Assembly: GCA_036873135.1 (NCBI GenBank)
Contig: JAPTYO010000010.1
Coordinates: 22,871,772-22,935,771, forward strand
DNA: 64,000 bases
Direction of reading: 5' to 3'
From: Clarkia xantiana subsp. parviflora
Lineage: Eukaryota > Streptophyta > Magnoliopsida > Myrtales > Onagraceae
The position numbers were made by a program, and so were the translations under genes. Below, in pieces: positions 1-9,626 of the stretch; within the stretch, counting starts at the first letter, position 1, and each line of letters begins with the position of its first letter. The notes below the pieces were generated by a model. It saw nothing but the letters and a program-made list of their open reading frames with translations, did no database searches and was not told the DNA's origin.

Positions 1-312
1 GTGTTATAATAGTGTCTTGACTCAATTCAACTGATCCACAACCGGTTCTAGTCCGATTTGACTCAAAGATAACATTTGCATAAGCAATTAAAGCTTAGTT
101 GTGATAGTTTAAAAATTACTTAGTTAATATTATTAATTTAAAATGTATTTAATGAAAATTTGGATAAATAATTGAAGAAAGTACCAATTATCATCGTTTT
201 GAAACATGTATTTTTTTTTTTTTGAAAATTTTCCTAAGAAAATTGTTAAATCTTCGCAATTTTTTCTTACATAATGTACTCCCATTACGAACCTCATGGA
301 TCTGCCAGTGAT

Positions 313-530
313 CCAAACACATCGACACTCGGTACCATTCATTTGTGAACATGTCAAGGCCAAACAAAGTTGAACTCGTACTTGTGAAGACCAATGATGA
401 AGTTGTTGATATTTTTACAAAGGCTCTCAAAACTAACATCTTTCAGCACTTACGAAAAATTCACGGCATCACTAAAATTGGAGAAACAAGTTTAAGGAGG
501 ATCTTAGAAAATAAACTTGTATCTAGATGA
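313..530 (+). pseudogene. Ty1/copia pol 3' tail (RNase H end), truncated
   Basis: The frame reads the C-terminal end of a copia polyprotein. Motifs KHIDTRYHSF and DEVVDIFTKAL are the conserved end of the RNase H domain and the short tail after it. Upstream of about 313 the frame is lost to stops and no RT, integrase or LTR can be read, so this is a relic. It sits alone in AT-rich DNA. The family assignment rests on these two motifs and is firm; the element's boundaries are not visible. Confidence 0.8.
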
Positions 531-3217
531 TTAATGAAGAGTTTAGAGAGTCTAAGTTAGTTGGAAAAGTGTCATTAAGACTAGGTAGTTGAGAAGTGAA
601 ATTGATTCTAAATAGTTTGGAAGTAAGTCTAAAACTCTTATCTTGTACTTATAAAAAAAAATATAATGTGATAAAAGGAAAATCCATAAGTTGAAACAAA
701 TAAAAATAGTCTCTCATTATTTCTCCACCACATTCACATATATATGTATTAGAGAATAGACGTGTGATGCACGTGTGTCAAATTCCCCAAACTCGTGTAC
801 TTAAAAATAATAATTAAGGAAGCTAGATCAGTCATTACTTCGTTGAATAATCTACTAACCCTGTCTCAACAATATATTCCATTAAGGTGAGGATTCTAAT
901 ATGTGTGGTTAAGAGGTACAATAAAAACAATACCACACTCGATAATGAGGAAACAATCGTACATATAGAGGTAATGATCTAATTATTAAGAACATGTTGT
1001 GGATGTTTACCATCGACATGTATGTACTGATGATACGTATATAGCATGTACTTAGTAATATAAATGATCGTAGTAACAAATTAATGTGACAATTTTTTAT
1101 AATAAAATAAAGAGAACATATTACATGCATGTAGTACGTAGCATGTAAATGAACATGAACTTTAATTAAGATAGTACTAAACGTATTTGAGATTTAAAAT
1201 TGGAGAGACTACATTGATAATACTTTATGGAATATTTTATTTTTATAGTAATATTTAAATGTGAAGAGACATGACTTTTGGGGTGAGGATCATTGAGATT
1301 TTTATATACACTTAGTAGATTGTGGTAAAATTTAAATGTAAATAGACATGACTTTTGGGAGTGAGGACTATTGAGACTTTTATATATGTAATATATATAT
1401 ATATATAAAAGGAAAATCCATAAATTGAAACAAATAACAGTCTCTCATTATTTCTCCGCCACTCTCGTATATATATATATATATACCAACATATTATTAT
1501 ATATACTTAAAAATGGAGATATTTTGTCTCACATAATAAGAGATATGATTTATGGACAATGTGTCAATATTTGGAGCGGAAAGAAGTTATTTTAAAAACA
1601 AAAAATGGAGTTTATATAATAGTGGACAAAAAGTCCACATTCTTGAATGTGTGTGAGCTAGTAGCCAGTTACAGAAGTATAGGGCGGCTAATTTTGGGCG
1701 TTTAGATAGATATAGTAGTGGTGGTGCTGCTACAATATTAATAGTATTACTGCAGAGCTGTAGTGCAGCTTAGTCTCTTACTCTCTTCTAATTAATCACT
1801 ACATAGCAGCAGCTGCAGCTGCAGCCTCCCACTAGCTATTCCATTTATTGTTTACTGCTTCTCTTTTGGATCACTGTGTCTCCTAGCTCTGTTTTTGTTT
1901 CTTTCACTCTCCCCTGATCTTTCAACTAGACGATATACAATTGAGTTAAACATAACCTAAATACAGTCTTAAGTATTCACTATTTTACAATTTGGTGTCT
2001 TCAGTTTTTTTTTATTGATATTTGATGTCTGAAGTATCAGATTTTAAATTTTTTCGATTGATTCTTCTTGCATTAAATCTTAACTCGCACTCCATATTTA
2101 GAATAAACTACACTTGCATCCTGTAAGGGTAAAAGATACTGCATGCCCATAAATATGTTTTCACTACACCATATTACATCTCTCTAGCTCAGTGAGTCAG
2201 TGTTTAAGGCTTTAAGCTTGAGCCCACGCTAGACAAGGAGAGCTGCAGCTTTTTATCTTTGTTATTACAATTTACATACAACTAACTAGTATATATATAT
2301 ATGTTTTGTTTATAATAGATAATAAAAAATAGAAAGACATAAAAGTTGATGATGAAGGAAGGATATGAAGCATGCATATGTATGTGTCTGAAAATGAAGC
2401 AATCATAATGAGAGTGATGGTCTAAGAATGTGCACTCATGCATGCATAACCTTATAAATGAAAGTTTACGAGGAATGGCACAAACATACAATGATACATT
2501 TTTTTTTCTTCTATATTTTTGTATAAAAATGTTACATGCACGCGCTATACAATACAATAGAAAAAGAAGAGAAATAGTAAGTATTAATGCATGTCGGGGA
2601 CCAGATTGTGACCTTCTCCTTCTTCTTCCGACAACCACTCCTATTCAAACAAGACACAAACATTTATAATCCTTGTTACCCAAAAGTTAAGTGAAAAAAT
2701 AAATATCAAATTACTAACAAAGATTCGGACACATTGTGGTTGATTTTTTTTATATTTTTTTTTACGATTTATTAGCCCAAGTTTCAGTTGTGTACTCTGT
2801 CTAATTGATCACGTAGATGACACTTATTAAAGAAAAACTGATAACTATACCTAAAATGAAGGTATTGCCCAAGTAGAAAATGCGATTTTGAAAATTTATT
2901 ATATTGGTTAACTGGATAGATGCTTATGAATTACTATGTTGATATATCTATATATAATTTAATGTTAAGTTTTCAGCTTTTCTTTATGATCACACGGCCA
3001 CATGTCTGATTTCGTTCATTCAGATTAAAATGAATATTCGATAGAGTTAGTCCACAAGAAAAACCTGCAACGTAGGTCAAGTTTTGTGAATCCCCGACGA
3101 CCAGTCGACAACTCCACCAGTAGGCAGGCATATACCATGTCATAAAACCATAACACCATCTCTTACCAGGTTTCTTCAGTCAAGTGGTTTTCTTAGTAAA
3201 ATTTAACTGGCCGGGTT
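531..3217. other. AT-rich intergenic DNA with short direct repeats
   Basis: No gene is supported here. A block of about 70 bp near 673-745 recurs at 1406-1478 (shared start aaaaggaaaatccataa and shared ctctcattatttctcc). A block of about 95 bp around 1245-1315 recurs at 1325-1390 (shared agacatgacttttggg). TA dinucleotide runs lie near 1390-1410 and 1470-1490. Around 1650-1930 the sequence is richer in CT and contains a CAGCAGCTGCAGCTGCAG run. The short open frames here have no coding character. Confidence 0.6.
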
Positions 3218-3225
3218 TTGGCTGG

Positions 3226-3423
3226 AAGAATGGAGGCGAAACATCATCATCACCAATTGGAAAGGGTGCCGGAATCTTCGCAGGCGGCATCGGGTTCGGG
3301 TTGTAATATAAGTTGCAGTAGTTATGAGGAGAGGAAGAAGAAGGTGACAAGTGAGGATCTCGTTTCGGTCCCGCTGCGTAATCGTTCCGTCTTCCTTAAA
3401 TGGAATTGTAAAAAACGGTTATA
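3226..3423 (+). CDS. Possible small ORF, unrecognised
   Basis: A 65-codon frame from ATG 3226 to TAA 3421-3423. It is rich in His, Ser, Lys and Arg and less AT-rich than its surroundings, which is the only reason to list it. It begins MEAKHHHHQLE and ends with a basic CKKRL. No family is recognised. It could be the first exon of a decayed gene, the 5' part of a gene interrupted downstream, or chance. Confidence 0.2.
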
Positions 3424-4527
3424 AATGTCTTAATTGGTTAAAATTAAATAAAAAATTATATAATTACCTACTCAACAGTTGCAGGTTTTATTTACTTTTT
3501 TTTCTTTTTACTTTTGGCTTCAATTGACCATATCTTTCATTTTATATGACCAAATGATTCACGGTCAGTTGTGTAGCATTCGTTATTTTATGAGTTTCGG
3601 TTCAACACACATATTAATATATGTCTTTATAATGTATTCGGGTCACAACTATTTAACAACTCACACGTGCCAAGTTCCGTTATTTTCCAAAAAAAAATAT
3701 ACATGGTTGAATTATATACGCATTCACTTTTTACAACTCAAATGAATATCGAGGGTTAACACTACTAATCACTGTAACGTGTAGGGCTGTAAACGAGTCG
3801 AGTCGAGCCGAGTATCTGGCAACAGGTTGTAGGTTAATCAATTGTAAATTAATATTTCATCATAGACTATTATGTAGATGTTATTTAGACCCTTAACAAT
3901 TAAAAATAATTTCATCAACAATAATAATTTTATCCTATTACAATAATCGGCAAAAATTAAAACTAAATTGATGGTTGTTTTTTATACCTCTATATTAGTC
4001 TATATATTTATAGTAAAGTAAAATAAAAAACAGGGATCCCTAAAAAAAAATATGCTGTAAAAATCTAACAATTGTATATATATATTTTTAGTAAAAGCAG
4101 TTTTTTACTTTATTATTACGAGAATCTCATTAATTACCATTTTTTTTTATTCTTTTCTCTTGCTTTAATCGCATATTCTTCTTCTTCGTTGCAAGTCTGC
4201 AACTTCTTCGTTTTTTTTATATATAAAAAAAAAAAAAAAATCTCTAAGATGGAGACTTATAATGAAGCCACAGATATGTTCATTCGAGGGCAGATTGACA
4301 ACTAAAAGTCCATGTCGAGTCCACAGATATGTAGTATTAGTCCGATCATTCTGAAATTAGGGACCATTCTGAAATTAGAGATAAATTGATGCAAGTCTGC
4401 AACTTCTTTTATTTGTGTAATTATTTTTTTTTTACTTTAATTTATCTCTCTTCTTATCTACTATAACAAGTTAAATATTTATATTATTTTATTATTTTCT
4501 AACTAACTTTCCTTTTTTATTTGCAGG

Positions 4528-4713
4528 TTACTATTTATGGAAAGCGTGACCATTCCGCTGCGTGACCTAAGAATTTTCCGACAAGTGAGCAGGTGGAGTT
4601 AGGGCTTCAGCCACGTCAGATCGCAATTTAATTGGTTTCAGACCCCGACGTCGTGCTCGTTGGAAGCCTTAAACACCTCAACCACGCTCTTAACCAGCTC
4701 AAGAGTCAAGTTT
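4528..4713 (+). pseudogene. Pseudo-exon of an unidentified protein
   Basis: After a good 3' splice-site sequence (ttttttatttgcag ending at 4527), one frame runs about 61 codons with only two internal stops. It reads protein-like stretches such as VTIYGKRDHSAA, PKNFPTSEQVELGLQPRQ and DPDVVLVGSLKHLNHALNQL, ending in a TAA. Base composition is higher in GC than the flanks. This suggests the last exon of a decayed gene, just upstream of the retrotransposon insertion at 4914. The protein family is not recognised. Confidence 0.3.
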
Positions 4714-4908
4714 AATTAGATTTTAGTTGTTGCATATATCTCAACTCATTCAACTATTAAAAATTCTATTGCAATTTAGTTAGTCTCAAATATTTATTTA
4801 TTTATTTATTTTAATAAAACCCAATTTTTTTTTAAATAAAAGAATGATTAAACTAGTATAATAACCTAAAGTTGTCTGGTAAAGCAGCAGACTTATATAT
4901 TTTTATTA

Positions 4909-4913
4909 TGGGC
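4909..4913. repeat. Target site duplication TGGGC (left)
   Basis: TGGGC directly abuts the left LTR and is repeated at 15904-15908 directly after the right LTR. The 5-bp duplication is the size expected for an LTR-retrotransposon integrase. Confidence 0.93.
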
Positions 4914-5563
4914 TGTTGGATCACGGCAGGAGCTCCGGCTACGGTGACGGATTCCTTAGCTCCTCGCAATCCTGCAGAAGGGGAATAGAGGGCAGTGGCC
5001 CAGAATCCCTCTCCGATGCTTAACGTAAGTATGGCAGTCAACAGAGCAGGCAAGCAGTATCAATGTATGTGTAAAAACGTAAACCTAATCTGGAATAACT
5101 TCCCTCCTTTTATAGAGGGAGGCTATCCCAGTTACCTGATTAGGCGGTTGGATCGTCATCCACTATCCCACGTATCTCGCCATATATTCTGCCCTGTATC
5201 TCGTACAGTTATTCGTATCCCGCATATCTCGCCCATTATACCACTACTGTAATCGTGGCGAGATTTCCGGGATTGTGCTCTTACTGGCGAGTCTCGATCG
5301 TTATCGGAGACTCCCAAGTTACATCGTTTGAGGATTCGGTGTCGGGGAGTGGTGTCAACTCCCATATCGGGACCGACTACGTCCAGGTCCGATATCTTCG
5401 GGGCTCTTCCCTGTCGGAGCCATACTTGCTCGGGGCCATTCGATATCGGGGCCTCCTTCCGTCGGAGCCCTTAGCCTTCCAGCAGCCCGGCTCCTAGCCC
5501 ACTAGGCCTAGTCGCCGTTAATCAATCGTTAAGGGGCCTAACGGCCTTCGCCAGGGCCCATCA
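4914..5563 (-). repeat. 3' LTR of the Tat-type element (left copy)
   Basis: 650 bp, TG...CA, 649/650 identical to the right copy. On the minus strand a TATA-like CTATAAAAGG lies at 5106-5115, so U3 is the 5563 side. The short open frames shared by both LTRs are not coding. Confidence 0.97.
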
Positions 5564-5578
5564 TTTGCCCCCAAGACG
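5564..5578 (-). promoter_or_regulatory. Polypurine tract of the Tat-type element
   Basis: On the minus strand the bases just before the 3' LTR read cttgggggcaaa. This purine run, immediately internal to U3, is in the right place to prime plus-strand DNA synthesis during reverse transcription. The run is short, and position is the main argument. Confidence 0.6.
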
Positions 5579-5954
5579 TGGGGAACTTATAGTGCGTCGC
5601 GTCTTCCAACATCGGACTCTTCCGCGTCTCCGTCGGAGGCCTTTGCCTTGGATCTTTTCAAGATCTTCTGGGATCCTGTTTGGATTCGAAGGGATTTTTT
5701 TGAAAAGATCAGCATTAAATGCTGATAGGAGGTGAGGGAACGTTTTGGGCTCTGCACGCCAGCCTGTTGAAAAAGCACTTTTCAGCCGTTCCAATGCGTC
5801 ATTACTTTTGTCTTATCTGTCTCATGTGTTCTGACGGTTCAGATTAAAACCGTTCCTATTCTCCGAATTGGCACGTTTCCCCTTGGACGATCGTGATTGA
5901 ATCGTTTCGAATTCTGTGGCTCAGATTTTCCACCCCTTCAGTTTCCTTTTCTCT

Positions 5955-5960
5955 TATAAA
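5955..5960 (+). promoter_or_regulatory. TATA box of the antisense gene
   Basis: TATAAA in the context ctcttataaaaccctagc lies about 160 bp upstream of the antisense gene's ATG at 6116 and just inside the 3' LTR. The following AAACCCTAG resembles plant telo-box motifs. The element thus seems to carry a second promoter that fires away from its 3' LTR. Transcription is inferred. Confidence 0.55.
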
Positions 5961-6115
5961 ACCCTAGCCTCAAGCACTGTTTTACCTTTCTTTTACTTCC
6001 TCTTCTTTGCGATCCCAAGAGCTGTGATTCTCCAGATTTCAAGTTTTCACCGGCGATTCGAGTTTTTACCAGTGTTTCAGGCACTTCAGGCTTCTCCGAT
6101 CAGGACTCAGTCACT

Positions 6116-8852
6116 ATGTCTGGTAAGATTCTTCTCCTTATTGTTCCCTTCCTTTTCATCTTTGATCTTCCTAGGTTTCAATTTTCCCCTTCCTCCTCCC
6201 TCGACGATTTTCAGCCGAGGGATCTGCTACTGCTGGACCACCCTTCGTCTTCAAGTACTTGAAGAACTCCCTCGCGCCTATCAATTATGAGAGGGCTTGT
6301 AACGAATGTGGCATCTTTGAATCTTCCTTTGGGGCTCGTTATCCCTACGAGGAATCCCAGTTCAATTCTCGCAACACTCAAGTTACGCTCCCCAAAGGAG
6401 ACGAAGTGTTCATTTCTCCGGGGCAAATTCGTGCGGGGATTCGACTCCCTTTTTGTCCAAGCTGGGTAGAGTTGTGCAATCACTACAAAACCTACCCCAC
6501 GACCTTCTCCCCCCATGCGATTCGTACGTGGATTGCCTTCCAGGTGTGGTGCGACATCAACGCAGAAGACTGGAGTTATAGCCTGGAGCTTTGGCGGGTC
6601 CTCTATAAGATGACTTGCAACAAGGATGGGATCTGCTCCTTTTCTCCCCGTCAACCTGAGGGGACCGACGAGCAGTACAAGGAGATGGGTTGGGACAGGA
6701 GGGTGTCCTGGAAGATCTGCAAGGAGCGGGCCATCATCTCCGACAAAGGGAACGATAATGCTAATTGGAAGGAGCAATATTTCTTCATCCAGCCTGGTCC
6801 CATTGAGTGGCCGAGGACCATCGTGGAGGCTGATCCTCCCGTGTCTTTCCGTTCGTGGTCAGAACAGACCCGGAGAGCCTTGATGCTTATCCAGGCTCGT
6901 CGCTGGGAGAAGGGTTACCAGCCCTTCGAGGCCACTTCTGTAACTGACCAACAACGGGTCAAGATTGGGATTATGCTGATCGATCCCAAGGCCGGGGGAA
7001 AAGTTCGTGACGGTGTTTCCAATGTAATTCTCTGGGTAATCTTCTAATTGTTTCTTTTTCACTGCTTACAGCCCCTCGAACATCGCTGACCGTCCGTCTG
7101 TTTCAGGAGGATACCGATGCCTCCCACTCACTGAAGCGCAAGAAGAAGCCTTCCCACCGAAAGACCTCTGCCCCTTCGGGGCCGTCCAAGAAGAAGGCAA
7201 AGACCTCTGAGGCCCCCACCTCCGAGGGGCGGACTAATGTGGATGTGGTCCGGTCCGCCTTCAACGTCCGCTCCGAAAAGGAAGGTAAGGAAGTCTTTCG
7301 TGCTATTAAAAGATATAGGGAGTTAGTACCTCAGGATCTTCAAGCCTCCGATATGGAAGGACGAATTAGGGATGTCAGGAATATCCTTCGAGGGGAAACT
7401 CCACATGTTCTCGAGGCGGGCTATTATGACTTTTTCGGCAAAGAAAGATTTATGGAGCGTTGTTTAATCTGGCACACCGATATCAAATTAATCCCTCGAC
7501 TTATTCGCCCCGCTGCAGGTCCTGCGGACGCCGCCCCTGCTGCAGCTGCCTCGGACTCCGCGCCTGCGGCGGAGCCGGTGGTGGAAGATGCCCCGACGGA
7601 AGACCGGGGCGAATTCGGTCGGGTGACCAGCTTGGAGGACTCCCCTTCCGATGATCGAGCTGAGGAGGAAGGCCTCATCCTCCGAGGGAAATCAAGGTTG
7701 ACTCCCGTGAAGTCATCTGGTGGGAAGGCATCTCCACTTCCCATCACGCCGCCATCATCTTCTGCTCCACCATCCTCGCCAGTTAGGGGTGTGACCCCCG
7801 AGGCTCGAGTGAGTGAGGAAGCTGAGGAGCCTTGCCTGGTAGTACCTCCGTTCCCTTTGGACGGGGACTACTATCGGGCCTTCTCTTCGGACCAGGGCTC
7901 CGAGCCTTGGAGACCGGTGGAGTCCCTTCAGGGAATCCCTCTGCGTCGGGGGTGCCAGGAGAAGAACCTGGCCTTGCATTTGGTGTCGGGCTCGGTCCCG
8001 CCCTCTTTGAGGCGTCCCCTTTCTCTGGAAGGGGAAGACATCGATGCTGACATCCGGCAGATGGCTGTCCGTCGGATAGAGGTAAGTGAATTTTCTTTTG
8101 TTCATCTGGGGGGCGTTCCGATTTTCGAGTACTAAGTTACATTTTGTTTTCAGGAAATCGCGGACCAGGATCGTTGCTTCGGCTACATCCTGTCTTTGCG
8201 GGAGGCTTTGGAGCGAGAGCGGGCTAACTCCAACCTCGAGAGCTTGACCAAGCTCCAGGAGGACCTAGCTGCCTCCGAGGCGTCAAGGCTCCGAGCGGAG
8301 GAGGGCAAAAAGCGAGCTGAGGAGCGGGCTGAAGAGATCGGGCAGCGGGCCGAGGAGCTCCGAGCCAAGCTTACTCAAGAGGCTCAATCGCAACAGCGGC
8401 AGATTCTAAGTCTTGAGAGCTCGCTCAAGAGGGAGCAGCAGGCGGCCATGGCGGATCGGGGCCAGTTTGCCTTCGAGAAGGCAGCGTTGCAGGAAACTGC
8501 TGAGCGGCTGAAGCTCGAGAAGCAGAGGGCCGTCGCGGAGCTAGAAGAGGCGAGGGCGGATCACTCCGCCCAATTAACAAACGCGAAGGTCCAAGGCCGC
8601 GAGGAGTACCGAAGCTCGGAGGACTTCAAGGAGGACGCGGCGAAACATTGTCAAGAGGATCTGCAGAATGCCATCCTCGATATTGTTGAGGAGCTTAATG
8701 AGACTTATGGGGACTCCATCGACTTGAGAAAGTCCAAGACTCTTGGTCCAGCCGCAGAAACGTATCTCAACCTCCCTTCCGAAAGCTCCTCTGAAGACGC
8801 CGACGAGTCTGTCCCTCCAAAGCCTTCCGAAGATTCAGCCCCTGGAGTTTAA
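6116..8852 (+). CDS. Spliced antisense gene of the Tat element (putative gypsy-type transposon protein)
   Basis: Four coding exons join in one frame: 6116-6122, 6215-7035, 7107-8081 and 8154-8852. The three short introns are all GT-AG. The total is 2,502 nt, 833 codons plus stop. Exon 1 supplies only ATG TCT G. Residues about 15-270 hold a globular region with FCPSWVELCNHY, FQVWCDIN and YFFIQPGPIEWP. It resembles the family annotated in plants as putative gypsy-type transposon or transposase-28 (PF04195), known from antisense ORFs of Tat elements. Then come a Lys-rich stretch (KRKKK, KKKAK; possible nuclear signal), an acidic Ser/Pro/Ala-rich middle, and a Glu/Ala/Arg/Leu-rich coiled coil at about 615-760. 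The reading frame is intact and all splice sites are sound, unlike pol. Biochemical role is unknown. It ends 775 bp before the end of pol, tail to tail. Confidence 0.85.
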
Positions 8853-8980
8853 AATCTTAAGTCCTTGTACCTCTTCCTTATTATCTCTTTTGTACCGAAC
8901 CTTTTGGGCCTTCGAGCCTTTTATGGATGTTTTCTTTTTCGGTTATGCTCTTCGTAACTCTTCTATCGGATCCTAAGGCT

Positions 8981-9501
8981 TTCCGTCGTCCTACGACGCT
9001 TTGAAATCGAACCTTAAAAACTTAAGGACTTTTCGGACGTCCAATGACGCTTTTTAATCGAACCTTAATAACTTAAGGATTTTTTGGACGTCCAATGACG
9101 CTTTTTAATCGAACCTTAAAAACTTAAGGATTTTTTGGACGTCCAATGACGCTTTTAATGGAACCTTAAAAACTTAAAGATTTTTTCGGACGTCCAATGA
9201 CGCTTTTTAATCGAACCTTAATAACTTAAGGATTTTTCGGACGTCCAATGACGCTTTTTAATCGAACCTTAATAACTTAAGGATTTTTTCGGACGTCCAA
9301 TGACGCTTTTTAATCGAACCTTAATAACTTAAGGATTTTTTCGGACGTCCAATGACGCTTTTTAATCGAACCTTAAAAACTTAAGGATTTTTTGGACGTC
9401 CAATGACGCTTTTAATGGAACCTTAAAAACTTAAGGATTTTTTGGACGTCCAATGACGCTTTTAATGGAACCTTAAAAACTTAAGGATTTTTTCGGACGT
9501 A
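8981..9501. repeat. Tandem repeat array, about 10 units of 51-53 bp
   Basis: The unit contains cggacgtccaatgacgcttt, then taatcgaacctt and aacttaaggattttt. About nine good copies run from 9030 to 9480, with a divergent copy at the left edge (from 8981) and a partial one at the right. Units differ mainly in T-run length and in atcg/atgg and aataac/aaaaac variants. The array fills the gap between the converging ends of the antisense gene (8852) and pol (9627), the position where Tat elements often carry tandem repeats. A role in ending transcription from both sides is inference. Confidence 0.93.
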
Positions 9502-9626
9502 ACCTTAGTAACCTTAGGAACACTTTAATCAGAAGTAACCTCTTTATTGATTGATGTCTTTAACATGGCATGCACCACTCAGGGCGACTTGATTACATCG
9601 TTGCGCCTCTACGGACGACTTATTTG

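Noticed and set aside
4995..5497. Plus-strand frames that occur identically in both LTRs (also 15335-15837)
   Set aside because: Their identity only reflects LTR identity. They have no start context or family, and U3/R/U5 is normally non-coding.
6211..6777. Long minus-strand open frame (188 codons) opposite the antisense gene
   Set aside because: It is the complement of exon 2 of the antisense gene, whose sense frame has family-like motifs and working splice sites.
7424..8105. Minus-strand frames within exon 3 of the antisense gene
   Set aside because: Low-complexity Ser/Ala/Arg shadows of a GC-rich coding exon on the other strand.
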